Positions 16,976-27,891 of a DNA stretch of 51,864 bases are shown here, piece after piece. A program made the translations under genes and the position numbers. Below the pieces are notes generated by a model, which saw only the letters and a list, made by a program, of their open reading frames with translations, was not told the DNA's origin and did no database searches. The DNA is from Streptomyces soli (lineage in GTDB: Bacteria > Actinomycetota > Actinomycetes > Streptomycetales > Streptomycetaceae): the NCBI RefSeq assembly GCF_003999195.1, contig NZ_RJVR01000176.1, positions 1-51,864 on the forward strand, in the 5' to 3' direction. Every line of letters begins with the position of its first letter. Position 1 is the first letter of the stretch.

Positions 16976-18019
16976 ATGTATCACAAGGACGGAGTCGACT
17001 ACTTCATCGTCGACGGGCACATCCACTACTGGGACGCCAGCGAGGAGAACACCACCAACAAGTACGGCGAGGGGTTCATCCGCTGCTTCTACGACTACCA
17101 GCGCAACCTCAGCCCGCAGGAGTGGGTCTGGCCGCTGGAGAAGTTCCGCAAGTACAGCGAGCAGGACCTGGTCCACGACATCTTCGACACCGGATACGCG
17201 GACTGGGCGATCTTCCAGCCCACGTACCTCAGCGAGTTCTACCACGAGGGCTTCAACACCACCGAGCGCAACGGCGCGCTGGCCCGCAAGTACCCCGACC
17301 GGCTGATCGTCAACGGCGCCTTCGACCCGCGCGAGGGCGAACCCGGCCTGGAGCGCCTGGAGAAGTTGCACGCCGAGTGGAACCTGCGCGGCGTCAAGCT
17401 CTACACCGCCGAGTGGCGCGGCTCCTCCAAGGGCTGGAAGCTCTCCGACCCCGAGGCGCAGGACTACCTGGCGCTGTGCGCGCGGCTCGGCATCCGCAAC
17501 ATCCACATCCACAAGGGCCCCACCATCTGGCCGCTGAACCGGGACGCCTTCGACGTCGCCGACGTCGACCACGCGGCCAGCGCCTTCCCAGAGCTCAACT
17601 TCATCGTGGAGCACGCCGGGCTGCCGCGCCTCGACGACTTCTGCTGGATCGCCACGCAGGAGCCGAACGTGTACGCGGGCCTGTCCGTGGTCCTCCCGTT
17701 CATCCACACGCGGCCTCGCTACTTCGCCAAGATCATCGGCGAGCTGCTGTACTGGCTGGACGACGACCGGATCGTCTTCGGCAGCGACTACGCGATCTGG
17801 AGCCCCAAGTGGCTCATCGAGCGGTTCGTAGACTTCCAGATCCCCGAGGACCTGCAGAGCGAGTACGGCGTCCTGACCACCGACATCAAGCGCAAGATTC
17901 TCGGCCTCAACCACGCCCGGCTCTACGACCTCAAGGTCCCCGAGCACGCCCAGCTGCCCACCGCCCGACCGGAAGAAGGCGCGTCGGTCGGGCCGAACAC
18001 CGGGTCGGCAGCGGCATGA
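16976..18019 (+). CDS. Amidohydrolase-family protein of the mim operon
   Basis: The 347-residue metal-dependent hydrolase has the first metal motif DGHIHYW (H15, H17), a central NIHIHKG strand, an EHAGLPRLDD motif and FGSDYAIW near the end. These match the amidohydrolase-2 (decarboxylase/hydrolase-like TIM-barrel) group. In mycobacterial and rhodococcal mim/prm clusters a gene of this family occupies the same position. Its exact reaction is not established; a role in folding or in metabolising the oxidised product has been considered. It overlaps the next start by ATGA. Confidence 0.88.
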   Translation: MYHKDGVDYFIVDGHIHYWDASEENTTNKYGEGFIRCFYDYQRNLSPQEWVWPLEKFRKYSEQDLVHDIFDTGYADWAIFQPTYLSEFYHEGFNTTERNGALARKYPDRLIVNGAFDPREGEPGLERLEKLHAEWNLRGVKLYTAEWRGSSKGWKLSDPEAQDYLALCARLGIRNIHIHKGPTIWPLNRDAFDVADVDHAASAFPELNFIVEHAGLPRLDDFCWIATQEPNVYAGLSVVLPFIHTRPRYFAKIIGELLYWLDDDRIVFGSDYAIWSPKWLIERFVDFQIPEDLQSEYGVLTTDIKRKILGLNHARLYDLKVPEHAQLPTARPEEGASVGPNTGSAAA

Positions 18020-18732
18020 CCGCCACCGTCACCGAGGCGGTGGACCGGGCCACCGCCGTCAACACCGCGCTGGCGACGGTCCTCGACCCGGAACTCGACC
18101 GGCCGATCACCGAACTCGGCTTCGTACGGTCCGTCAGCGTCGGCGCCGACGGCTCCGTGGAGGCCACCCTCCGGCTGCCCACCTACTTCTGCGCCCCCAA
18201 CTTCGCCTGGCTGATGGTGGAGGACGCCCGGCGCGCCCTGGCCGCGCTCTCCTGGGCCGGCGAGTGCCGGGTGATCCTGGAGGACCACTTCGCCTCCGAG
18301 GAGATCAACGAGGGGGTCGGGTGCGGCAAGGGCTTCGCCGAGTCGTTCCCCGGCCTCGCCGATCCCGACCGTATGGAGGAGCTGCGGGCGGTGTTCGTAC
18401 GCAAAGGACACCTCGCCGCCCAGGCCCGGCTCGGCAAGCGTCTGGTGGAGCGCGGCTGGACCATGCTGCAGCTCGCCGACGCGGTCCTCGGCGACGTGCC
18501 GGAACGGCTCACGGTGACGCTGCGCCGGCGGCGGACCCTGCTCGGCCTGCCCTCCGGTCCCGCAGCACCGCTGTTCGCCGACGATCAGGGGCGGCCGGTG
18601 CCGGCCGCCGCCCTCGAATGGCACCTGCGGCGGGGCCGTACGGCAGGGGTCGGCATCGGTGCCAACACCGAGGTCTGCGAGGGCCTGCTCGCGGTCCGTT
18701 ACGGGCCGTCGGAAGAGGAGGGAAACCGATGA
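18016..18732 (+). CDS. DUF59/MIP18-type iron-sulfur assembly-like protein
   Basis: The first 100 residues form a DUF59 domain (ATVLDPELDRPITELGFVRSV and an LPTYFCAPNFAW region with its Cys). The remaining 130 residues form an extension specific to this operon. DUF59 proteins help insert Fe-S clusters or iron, so it plausibly loads iron into MimA or the cluster of MimB (inference). It overlaps both neighbours by 4 bp, so it is translationally coupled within the operon. It has 238 residues. Confidence 0.82.
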   Translation: MTATVTEAVDRATAVNTALATVLDPELDRPITELGFVRSVSVGADGSVEATLRLPTYFCAPNFAWLMVEDARRALAALSWAGECRVILEDHFASEEINEGVGCGKGFAESFPGLADPDRMEELRAVFVRKGHLAAQARLGKRLVERGWTMLQLADAVLGDVPERLTVTLRRRRTLLGLPSGPAAPLFADDQGRPVPAAALEWHLRRGRTAGVGIGANTEVCEGLLAVRYGPSEEEGNR

Positions 18733-19754
18733 AAGCCGTACGCCTGCATGCTTACGACCGCCCGCCCGTGCTGGACGAGGTGCCCGACCCGGTGGTCTCC
18801 GGGCCGCTGGACGTGGTGGTCCGGATCGGCGGCGCCGGGGTGTGCCGTACCGACCTGCACATCATCGAGGGCCAGTGGGCGGCCAAGAGCGGCGTGGACC
18901 TGCCGTACATCCAGGGCCACGAGAACGCGGGCTGGGTGGCGGAAGTGGGCTCCGCCGTCACCGGTCTGGCCCCCGGCGACCCGGTGATCCTGCATCCGCT
19001 GGTCACCTGTGGCCTGTGCCCCGCCTGTCGGCGCGGCGACGACGTGCACTGTAGGGCGAGCGCCTTCCCCGGCATCGACACGGACGGGGGCTTCGCCGAG
19101 TACCTGCGGACCAACGCCCGCGCCGTCGTCCCGCTCGGCCCGGGGCTCGCCCCGGCGGCCGTCGCCGCCCTCGCCGACGCCGGCCTGACCGCGTACCACG
19201 CGGCCAAGAAGGCGGCCCGCAGGCTCGCCCCGGGCGACCAGGCCGTGCTGATCGGCGCAGGCGGGCTCGGGCACATCGGCGTCCAGGTGCTGCGTGCCCT
19301 GACCCCGGCCGAGCTGATCGTCGTCGACTCCTCCCCCGAGGCGCTCAAGCTGGCCGAGACGCTCGGCGCCCACCACACGGTGGTCGCCGACGGCGGTCAG
19401 GTCGAGCAGGTGGCCTCGCTCACCGGAGGACAGGGCGCCGAGGCCGTACTCGACTTCGTCGGCGAGGGCGGCGCCCTGGAGGACGGCGTACGGATGCTGC
19501 GGCGGGCCGGCGACTACTACGTCATCGGCTACGGCGGCACCTTGTCCGTGCCGACCATCGACATCATCTCCTCCGAGATCAACTTCATTGGGAATCTGGT
19601 GGGTTCGTACACCGACCTGGTGGAGCTGATGGACCTGGCGGCGCGTGGCCTCGTCACCCTGCACACCGTCACCTATCCCCTGGACGCCTTCGACCGGGCC
19701 CTGGAGGACCTCGACCAGGGCCGTGTGGGGGGGCGCGCGGTGCTCGTGCCCTGA
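18729..19754 (+). CDS. Zinc-dependent medium-chain alcohol dehydrogenase
   Basis: The 341-residue enzyme has catalytic-zinc ligands C39 and H64-E65 (GHE). Its structural-zinc quartet is C94, C97, C100 and C108 (CGLCPACRRGDDVHC). The cofactor site is GAGGLGHIG, and D in IVVDSS suggests NAD. In this operon it most likely oxidises the alcohol made by the monooxygenase (2-propanol, or a related product). It starts at ATG 18729, overlapping the previous stop. Confidence 0.92.
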   Translation: MKAVRLHAYDRPPVLDEVPDPVVSGPLDVVVRIGGAGVCRTDLHIIEGQWAAKSGVDLPYIQGHENAGWVAEVGSAVTGLAPGDPVILHPLVTCGLCPACRRGDDVHCRASAFPGIDTDGGFAEYLRTNARAVVPLGPGLAPAAVAALADAGLTAYHAAKKAARRLAPGDQAVLIGAGGLGHIGVQVLRALTPAELIVVDSSPEALKLAETLGAHHTVVADGGQVEQVASLTGGQGAEAVLDFVGEGGALEDGVRMLRRAGDYYVIGYGGTLSVPTIDIISSEINFIGNLVGSYTDLVELMDLAARGLVTLHTVTYPLDAFDRALEDLDQGRVGGRAVLVP

Positions 19755-21584
<1,830 letters not shown>

Positions 21585-21640
21585 GGGCGGGCGGCTACAC
21601 GCCGTTGCGGTTGTTGTGCGTCGGCGACTGCGGCGAGGTG

Positions 21641-21726
21641 GTGGCTGAGCGCGCAGTTCCCCGCGCGCCTGTGGGGCGCAACCGGCGTCGACCGCAGCGG
21701 CGTTGTGGCTGACCGCGCAGTCCCCC
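21641..21726. repeat. Two copies of an interspersed GTGGCTGA-N-CGCGCAGT repeat
   Basis: GTGGCTGAGCGCGCAGTTCC (21641-21660, continuing to about 21679 with a GCGC/GGGGCGC hairpin) and GTGGCTGACCGCGCAGTCCC (from 21705) are two versions of a unit that recurs in Streptomyces intergenic DNA. They fill most of the gap between the chaperonin and the Nramp gene. Confidence 0.6.
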
Positions 21727-21762
21727 GGGCCACGAGACGGAAGCGACAAGGAGTGCGGTGAC

Positions 21763-23139
21763 ATGACGGCTGATCCTTCCGCGGCTCGACCAGGCCGGCC
21801 ACCGTGGTCGGCCATTCCGGGCCCGGTGTCCCTGGCAAAGACCGCCGGAGGCGGCCGGACCCCGGGGGAGCGCGGGCCGTGGCTGCGCTCGGGGCTGTCG
21901 TACGCGCTGCTCGGACCGGCCTTCGTCGCGGCCATCGCCTACGTCGACCCGGGGAACTTCGCCACCAATGTGCAGGCGGGCGCGGCCTTCGGACCGCTGC
22001 TGCTGTGGGTGCTGCTCAGCGCGAACGTCGTCGCGATGCTGCTGCAGTACCTCTCCGCCAAGCTCGGCGTCGCCACCGGCATGAGCCTGCCGCAGCTGTG
22101 CCGGGTCCGGTACCGGACGCCGGTCGTGTGGGGGCTGTGGGCCCAGGCGGAGGCCATCGTGGTGATGACCGACCTCGCCGAGGTCGTCGGCGGGGCCATC
22201 GCCCTGCAGTTGCTCTTCGGACTGCCGTTGTGGCTCGGCGGCCTGGTCGTCGGTGCCGCCTCGCTGGCGGTCATGCCGATGCGCGGCCGTGGGCAACGGC
22301 GGTTCGAGGTGCTGATGGCGGGCTGCCTGGCCTGTCTGCTCGGGCTGTTTCTCCGCCAGGTGCTGGGCACGGGCTCCCCGGTGGCCACGGCGGCCGGCGG
22401 GTTGCTGCCGCGCCTGTCGGGCGCCGAGAGCCTGGTGCTGGCCGGCGGCATCGTCGGCGCCACGGTGATGCCGCACGTCATCTACCTGCACTCGGCGCTG
22501 ACCAGTGACCGCTACAGCCTCTCCCTCGCCCCCGGCTCCCTCGAGACGGGCGGCGGCCCGCCGGGTGACCGGGACCGCCCGCTGCGCCGCAGGCTCCTGC
22601 GTCACGTACGGGCCGACGTACTCATCGCGATGGGCCTGGCCGGCGCGGTCAACGTAGCCCTGCTGGTGTCGGCGGCGACCCTCTTCCACCCCGGTGCGCC
22701 CGAGGCGGCCCAGTCGCTCGGCGCGGCGCACGACGCGTACGGGCGGCTCGTCGGGCCCGGGGCGGCGCTCGTGTTCGCGCTGGCCCTGCTCGTCTCGGGC
22801 CTGGCCGGCACCAGCGTCGGCATGTACGCGGGGGAGGTGGTGATGGGCGGTTTCCTCGGACGGCGCATACCGCTGATCCTGCGCCGGGTGCTCACCATGG
22901 CGCCCGCCCTCGCGATCCTGGCCAGCGGCGCGAGCCCGACAGCCGCCCTCGTCATCAGCCAGGTCGTCCTGTCCTTCGGCATCCCCTTCGCCCTCTTCCC
23001 GCTGATCGCCCTCACCCGTGATCCCGCCGTCATGGGCCGGTGGGTCAACCGGCCCGCGACGACATACGGCGGCTGGGCTGTCAGCCTGGTCGTTGTGGGG
23101 CTCAACGCCGCCCTCCTGGTCAGCCTGCTGGGCGGCTGA
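21763..23139 (+). CDS. Nramp-family divalent metal transporter (MntH-like)
   Basis: The 458-residue protein has about 11 membrane helices, the Nramp TM1 motif DPGNFATN and the TM6 motif MPHVIYLHS. These two motifs form the Mn/Fe binding site in this family. A long Arg-rich loop lies near residues 250-285. It takes up Mn(II) or Fe(II) with protons. ATG 21763 has AAGGAG 10 bases upstream. It follows the mim operon on the same strand, so a role in supplying iron to the diiron enzyme is conceivable but unproven; repeats separate the two. Confidence 0.9.
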   Translation: MTADPSAARPGRPPWSAIPGPVSLAKTAGGGRTPGERGPWLRSGLSYALLGPAFVAAIAYVDPGNFATNVQAGAAFGPLLLWVLLSANVVAMLLQYLSAKLGVATGMSLPQLCRVRYRTPVVWGLWAQAEAIVVMTDLAEVVGGAIALQLLFGLPLWLGGLVVGAASLAVMPMRGRGQRRFEVLMAGCLACLLGLFLRQVLGTGSPVATAAGGLLPRLSGAESLVLAGGIVGATVMPHVIYLHSALTSDRYSLSLAPGSLETGGGPPGDRDRPLRRRLLRHVRADVLIAMGLAGAVNVALLVSAATLFHPGAPEAAQSLGAAHDAYGRLVGPGAALVFALALLVSGLAGTSVGMYAGEVVMGGFLGRRIPLILRRVLTMAPALAILASGASPTAALVISQVVLSFGIPFALFPLIALTRDPAVMGRWVNRPATTYGGWAVSLVVVGLNAALLVSLLGG

Positions 23140-23180
23140 GCCCGGCGCTTTTCCTTCGTCCCTCGGCCGGGCGGGGTGGA

Positions 23181-23330
23181 ATGAATGAGGTCGGCGTGAT
23201 CTCGTACCCGAACGGTCGCCGGTATGCGGCCGCGGTTTTCACGAGGTCCCGGCCGGGCTCGGACGACGCGGCGATCAATGCCGCGATCGGCGCCGCCGCC
23301 GCGCGGGCCGTCGCGGCGCTGCGTGAGTGA
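23181..23330 (+). pseudogene. C-terminal scrap of a class A beta-lactamase-like serine hydrolase
   Basis: The 49-residue frame (NEVGVISYPNGRRYAAAVFT, then a helix rich in Ala with DDAAINAAIGAAAARAV) resembles the last two strands and terminal helix of class A beta-lactamase-like serine hydrolases. The catalytic SxxK, SDN and KTG parts are absent. The sequence before it is unrelated, so this is most likely a truncated gene. A short independent gene cannot be excluded. Confidence 0.45.
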
Positions 23331-23545
23331 TTTCGCTGCGAAAACCCGGGCCGGCGTGGCGCGGATTGCCGCCGTGACGGGCTTCGGCGGGGTGTGGACG
23401 GTGATGCGCGTCACCCGTGAAGGGCGATCCCCGGCATCCGCGTCAGAGCCCCGCAGAGGGCCGGTGATGGCATCCGATCATGCCGTCTGACCTGGGCTTT
23501 TGTGTCCGCCGGGGATAAAATTTCCTCCTGGGGAAAGGGGACCGG

Positions 23546-24289
23546 ATGGACCGGAACATACGCTCGTTGGACGATGTGCTGGGGCTCTTGGACGGCCTGT
23601 TCGCGCCGGAGGCGGACCGCTGGACAGCGGGTGCGGCCTCGTGGTGGGACGGCTTCTACGCGGATCCGTCCAAGCCGGTGCCGTTCTTCGTGGCGAAGCC
23701 GGACGAGAACCTGGTCTCGTACCTGGACCGGGGCCTGATCACCGGGGGCCGGGCCCTGGACCTGGGCTGCGGGCCGGGTCGTAACGCGCTCCATCTGGCC
23801 TCGCGGGGCTTCGAGGTGGACGCCGTCGACCTCTCCCCGGCGGCCATCGCCTGGGCCGAGGAGCGCGCCCGCGAGGCGGGGGCCGAGGTCCGGTTCCGCT
23901 GCGGGGACGCCTTCGCGAAGCTCGCCGGTGGCGAACCGGGAGGCGGCCCGTACGACCTGATCTACGATTCCGGCTGCTTCCACCATCTGCCGCCGCACCG
24001 CCGCCTCAGCTATCTGGCCCTGCTCGACCGGGCCCTCGCGCCCGGCGGCCATTTCGCCCTCGTCTGCTTCGCGTCCGGCGGGATGGGGTCCGAACTCCCC
24101 GACGTCGACTTCTATCGCCAGTCCGGCCTCCATGGCGGCCTCGCCTACACGGCGGAGTCGCTCCGCTGGATCTTCTCCGACCTGACCGAGGTCGAACTGC
24201 GCCGCATGCGCGACGAACCGCCCGAGTCCCCGCGCTTCGGCGAACCCTTCCTCTGGACGGCGCTGTTCCGCCGGGAAGCCCAGCCGTAG
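23546..24289 (+). CDS. Class I SAM-dependent methyltransferase
   Basis: The 247-residue protein has the Rossmann methyltransferase motif I, ALDLGCGPGRNALHL, then motif II VDAVDLSPAAIAWAEE, CGDAF, and YDLIYDSGCFHHLPPHRR. Overall it resembles thiopurine/tellurite-type (TehB-like) small-molecule methyltransferases. The substrate is unknown. ATG 23546 follows AAAGGGGACC. An unusually A/T-rich stretch (GATAAAATTT, 23513-23522) just upstream may hold the promoter. Confidence 0.88.
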   Translation: MDRNIRSLDDVLGLLDGLFAPEADRWTAGAASWWDGFYADPSKPVPFFVAKPDENLVSYLDRGLITGGRALDLGCGPGRNALHLASRGFEVDAVDLSPAAIAWAEERAREAGAEVRFRCGDAFAKLAGGEPGGGPYDLIYDSGCFHHLPPHRRLSYLALLDRALAPGGHFALVCFASGGMGSELPDVDFYRQSGLHGGLAYTAESLRWIFSDLTEVELRRMRDEPPESPRFGEPFLWTALFRREAQP

Positions 24290-24341
24290 CTTTGCCCGGC
24301 ATGCTGGTAGTACGCGAGCGGGTCGGTCGGGAGGTGCTGGG

Positions 24342-24824
24342 ATGCGGTGCTGGGCCGGGTGGACGGCGATCGCCGGAGTGGTTGCCGGGGTGGTCGTGCT
24401 GGCGGCGTGCGGCGGGCCGGCGGGCGGCGGCCCAGCGGGCGGGGGCGGTACGGGAGGGCCGTCCGGGTCCTCCGCCCCCACGGGGAGCTGCGCCGCCGGG
24501 CACGCGGAGATCACCGTGGAGCCGGGCGGTGCGGTGGAGCAGCAGTTGTGCGTGCGGCCCGGGACCGTGGTGACCCTGACCCTGCGGCCGCGCACCGACG
24601 ACAGGCGGTGGACGGCGGTGCACAGTTCGGCGCCGGTTCTCGTACTGGCGTCCGGGTGGCGGGTTGACGCGGACGGCACCGGCCATGCGTCGCTGCGGTG
24701 CGCCGGGGTGCGGGCGGGGGCGGCCGAGGTCACCGCGCTGGCGAAGGCGCCGGACGTGGCGGGCGCGGCGCGGGCTGCCTTCAGGCTCAAAATCAGCGTG
24801 GTCCCGTACGCGAAGGAGGGGTGA
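24342..24824 (+). CDS. Putative secreted lipoprotein, paralogue of 41674-42180
   Basis: The 160-residue protein has a hydrophobic signal and a lipobox (VVLAAC, Cys at about 23), then a Gly/Pro/Ser linker. A small domain follows with a Cys at the start (GSCAAGHAEITV), VCVRPGTVV-like strands and a second Cys pair. It shares this layout and the motif of a Cys, then an LCVRPGTVVTL strand, with the lipoprotein at 41674-42180. I do not recognise a named domain. GGGAGG is the RBS. Its stop lies inside the terminator hairpin. Confidence 0.75.
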   Translation: MRCWAGWTAIAGVVAGVVVLAACGGPAGGGPAGGGGTGGPSGSSAPTGSCAAGHAEITVEPGGAVEQQLCVRPGTVVTLTLRPRTDDRRWTAVHSSAPVLVLASGWRVDADGTGHASLRCAGVRAGAAEVTALAKAPDVAGAARAAFRLKISVVPYAKEG

Positions 24825-24856
24825 CCCCCGGTTCCAGCCCCGGGGTCACCCCTCCT
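24814..24856. terminator. Bidirectional terminator hairpin
   Basis: AGGAGGGGTGACCCC (24814-24828) pairs perfectly with GGGGTCACCCCTCCT (24842-24856), a 15-bp stem between two convergent genes (lipoprotein and BNR protein). Confidence 0.8.
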
Positions 24857-24872
24857 CGTACCGCCGTGCCGC

Positions 24873-27512
24873 TTACCTGAGGCCGCGTACGCCGATCGTG
24901 TAGATCCCGCGGCCGTGGGTGGCCGCGTACAGGGTCTTGCCGTTCGGGCTGAGCTTCAGCTGGAGCACGGCGACGGCGGGCAGGTTGCCGACGCGCTTCC
25001 AGCTCGTACGGCCCGGCGCGCGGTAGACGACGCCGAGGTCGGTGGCGACGGCGAGGCCGCCGTTGGGCAGGACGATCGCGGAGTCGGCCGGCACGTCGGG
25101 GAGGTTCGCCGAGATGTCGGTCCAGGTGGTGCCGCCGTCCTTGGACTCGAAGACGTGGCCGACGCCCGCGCCGGGGCCCTCGGTCCAGTGCCGCGAGAAG
25201 CCGTTGACCGCGAGGTAGACGTGGTTCGCGTCCTTCGGGTCGATGGCGAAGCCGCTGAGGTAGCGGTTCGGCACGGTCCCGTCGGCCGGCAGGGTGATGT
25301 CGTGCCAGCCGGTGCCGTCCGCGTTGCCGACGGAGATGCCCCGGGTGAAGCCCTGGTTGTTGCAGGGGCCGCACCAGGCCGCGTAGACCTTGCCGCCGGA
25401 GGAGGCGACGGCGGTGGCGGTGTGGCCCGCGCCGAGGTCGTACGCGTTGGTCCACTCGTCGCCGCTGCGGATGGCGTAGCCGTGGGTCTGCACCCACACG
25501 TGGCGGCCGCCCGCGATCCAGGTCGAGCTGTCCTTCAGGTCGGCGGCGAGCGGGGCGATGAAGCGGGCCTCGCCGGTGGCGTTGTCGGGCGGCGCGACGG
25601 AGTACGAGGTGATCGGGCCGGATCCGTCGATCCAGGAGCCGTTGTTGACGGCGCAGTTCTGGGTGATCTGGACCGCGAGGTAGACGTACTCCTCGGCGAT
25701 GTTGCAGCCGTTGGCCGGGTCGGTGAGGGTGTCGCCGCCGTCACCGCCGAAGTTGGAGCCCATGACCTTGTCGTTGCTGCGCAGCAAGGACTGGCCGTTG
25801 TCCTGCAGGCCGCCGGTGACCGAGACGCCGCCGTACGTCAGGTCCTTGCCGACGCCCACCGAGTAGTACTGGAGGGTGTCGATGGTGCCGTCGTTGAGCG
25901 ACGTCCAGTCGGTGGCGTGGCCGGAGGAGTCCTGCGAGCCGTTGACCGGCCGCTTGTACGCGCCGCCGTCATTGCCCACGTACACGTAACTCTTGCCGTG
26001 GTAGCTACCGATGGCGACGCCGTGCTGGTCGGAGTGGGTGGTCTGGTTGCAGTCGCCGGTCTGCTTGGTGGGGTCGATGCTCCAGCAGGAGAAGCCGAAG
26101 TTCCAGTACGGGCCGACGGTCGACCAGCTGCTGCCGCCGTCCTTGGTCTCGTAGACCTCTTCCAGGCCCGCGTACACGTGCTGCGCGTTGGCCGGGTCGA
26201 CGGTCAGGAACTGGTTGTACCAGGCCTGTACGCCCGGCATGTAGCCGCTGGAGGTCAGCGCGGAGCCGTCGGAGGCGAGGCCCTGGTAGTCGGCGATCTT
26301 CGTCCAGGAGCCGGTGGGAGAGCCGGACTTGGAGACGTAGATGCCCTCCAGGCCGCTGTCCGGGTTGGTGTTCAGCTGCTCCGGGGACTGCTCGATCGCG
26401 TAGTAGCGCGAGCCGTCGGCGGAGCGGGCGAAGGTGACGTTGCCGACGTTTGCCGCGTCGGAGGGCAGGTCGCCCAGGCCGCTGGTGATCCGCGTCCAGG
26501 TGCCGTTCACCTTGGTGTAGAAGCCGTTGTAGTCGTCACCGCTGCGCCAGCCGACCGCCAGGACCACCTTCGAGGGGTCCTTCGGGTCGATCGCGATGTC
26601 GTTGGCGATGTTCTTGTACGGGGCCGAGGGGTCGTTGGCCAGCGAACCGCCGGGCAGGTAGTCGGGGTTGGGCGCGTACTCGAGCTTCCAGGCACCGCTG
26701 AGCTTCTTCGTGGAGTGGCTCCACACGCCCTCGCTGGTCGCCGCGTACACCTTGCCGCCGCCGAAGCGCAGCTGGTGGATGGTGGTGCTCTCCAGTTCGT
26801 CGCCGCCGACCCGGCTGCGGGAGGAGAAGGTGCCGTGGTGGGGGCTCGACAGGACGTAGACCCCGCTGCCGAGGTAGGCGTCCGCGTTGGTGTTCGCCTC
26901 GCCGGTGCCCAGCCAGAGCCTGCCGCTGCTGTCGAGCGCGAGTGCGCCAGTGGACTGCGAGGAAAGCTTGTCGCTGATCGGCTGCCATTTCCCGCCGCCG
27001 GTCCCGGACCGCCACACTCCGCCGCCGGCGCTGCCCGCGTAGACGTAACCGCCGTTGTCGGCGGCCATCGCCGCCAGGCGGCCGGTGACGTTGCCCGAGC
27101 CGCCGCTGGAGTTGGAGTCGTAGTCGCGGTAGCGCGGGTCGTCGGAGTTGTACGGCAGGTTCGTGACGTTCTGCCAGCTTCCCCCGGTGCTCGGCAGGTT
27201 GCTCAGGCTGCTCCAGGCGGCGCCGTACGCCCCCGGCGCCACGACACCCGGCGACGTCCGGGCCTCGGCGTACTGGTCGGCGCCCTCGGCTATCTCGTCG
27301 GCCTCGTTGCCGCCGTCGGAGTCCTGCGCCTTCGCCTTGGCGCTGACACCGCCCATCGACTGCAGGCGCTCGGCCGCGAGTTGTGCAGTCGTACGGGCCC
27401 CGAAGGGACTGCCCTGGCTTGACGCGGCGCCTGCGGGTACGGCGACGAGGGCGGCGGATGCGGTGATGGCGCAGATCGTGAACCATCGTCTTTTACGGGT
27501 TGGTGCTGACAC
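24873..27512 (-). CDS. Secreted BNR/WD40-like repeat protein (sialidase-like propeller)
   Basis: The 879-residue protein starts at a GTG (27512) behind a strong GGGAGG. It opens with a signal peptide (RKRRWFTICAITASAALVAV up to an AGAASS cleavage region). The mature part is built of repeated beta-propeller blades with BNR/Asp-box patterns such as SKDGGTTWTDI and TKDGGSSWSTV and blade starts like HVYAGLEEVYET. It ends in KTLYAATHGRGIYTIGV. Related actinobacterial proteins are annotated as glycosyl hydrolases or exo-alpha-sialidases, but no catalytic set is clear, so binding or hydrolysis remain open. Confidence 0.85.
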   Translation of the reverse strand: MSAPTRKRRWFTICAITASAALVAVPAGAASSQGSPFGARTTAQLAAERLQSMGGVSAKAKAQDSDGGNEADEIAEGADQYAEARTSPGVVAPGAYGAAWSSLSNLPSTGGSWQNVTNLPYNSDDPRYRDYDSNSSGGSGNVTGRLAAMAADNGGYVYAGSAGGGVWRSGTGGGKWQPISDKLSSQSTGALALDSSGRLWLGTGEANTNADAYLGSGVYVLSSPHHGTFSSRSRVGGDELESTTIHQLRFGGGKVYAATSEGVWSHSTKKLSGAWKLEYAPNPDYLPGGSLANDPSAPYKNIANDIAIDPKDPSKVVLAVGWRSGDDYNGFYTKVNGTWTRITSGLGDLPSDAANVGNVTFARSADGSRYYAIEQSPEQLNTNPDSGLEGIYVSKSGSPTGSWTKIADYQGLASDGSALTSSGYMPGVQAWYNQFLTVDPANAQHVYAGLEEVYETKDGGSSWSTVGPYWNFGFSCWSIDPTKQTGDCNQTTHSDQHGVAIGSYHGKSYVYVGNDGGAYKRPVNGSQDSSGHATDWTSLNDGTIDTLQYYSVGVGKDLTYGGVSVTGGLQDNGQSLLRSNDKVMGSNFGGDGGDTLTDPANGCNIAEEYVYLAVQITQNCAVNNGSWIDGSGPITSYSVAPPDNATGEARFIAPLAADLKDSSTWIAGGRHVWVQTHGYAIRSGDEWTNAYDLGAGHTATAVASSGGKVYAAWCGPCNNQGFTRGISVGNADGTGWHDITLPADGTVPNRYLSGFAIDPKDANHVYLAVNGFSRHWTEGPGAGVGHVFESKDGGTTWTDISANLPDVPADSAIVLPNGGLAVATDLGVVYRAPGRTSWKRVGNLPAVAVLQLKLSPNGKTLYAATHGRGIYTIGVRGLR

Positions 27513-27701
27513 CAGATCCTCCCAAACGGGCATTGACACAGCCGTCGGAGGAGACCCGATCACGGCCGAGCCGAAACGTCCCTGGCTTGGCCAAATCTTT
27601 GTCCAGCACCTGTCATTTGCCGCCCCCACACCCCCGCTGCATTGGGTTTTGCGGGGGCCACCACCCCGGCAAGCCCCGGCCCCCGCCCGCCCCCGCCGCC
27701 G

Positions 27702-27872
27702 TCAGCCGGGCCACTTGCCGGTGAGGCTCCGGGTGGCCGTGGCGCCGCCGCGGTCGACGGCGGCTTTGACGGTGGCGAAGACGGCTCCCTGGACGGCGGC
27801 AGCGAGGAGGACTTCCTGCCAGGTGCGCTCCTCGTCGGTGGCGTTGGGGGCGTCGTCCTCGTGGCCGCGCGC
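27702..27872 (-). pseudogene. DUF4235 membrane protein, N-terminally truncated
   Basis: The frame GHEDDAPNATDEERTWQEVL followed by AAAVQGAVFATVKAAVDRGG and ending LTGKWPG-stop matches the C-terminal two thirds of DUF4235 proteins. The usual first helix (about 30 residues) is missing. A TAG is in frame directly upstream and no start codon lies between. It follows the YihY gene, whose stop is 20 bp away. Confidence 0.6.
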
Positions 27873-27891
27873 CTACCCCGGCACGGTCGGC

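Noticed and set aside
24915..27422. Plus-strand frame of 835 codons
   Set aside because: It is the complement of the secreted BNR-repeat gene, rich in Val/Gly/Ala/Arg with no recognisable motif, while the reverse strand has a signal peptide, RBS and propeller repeats.
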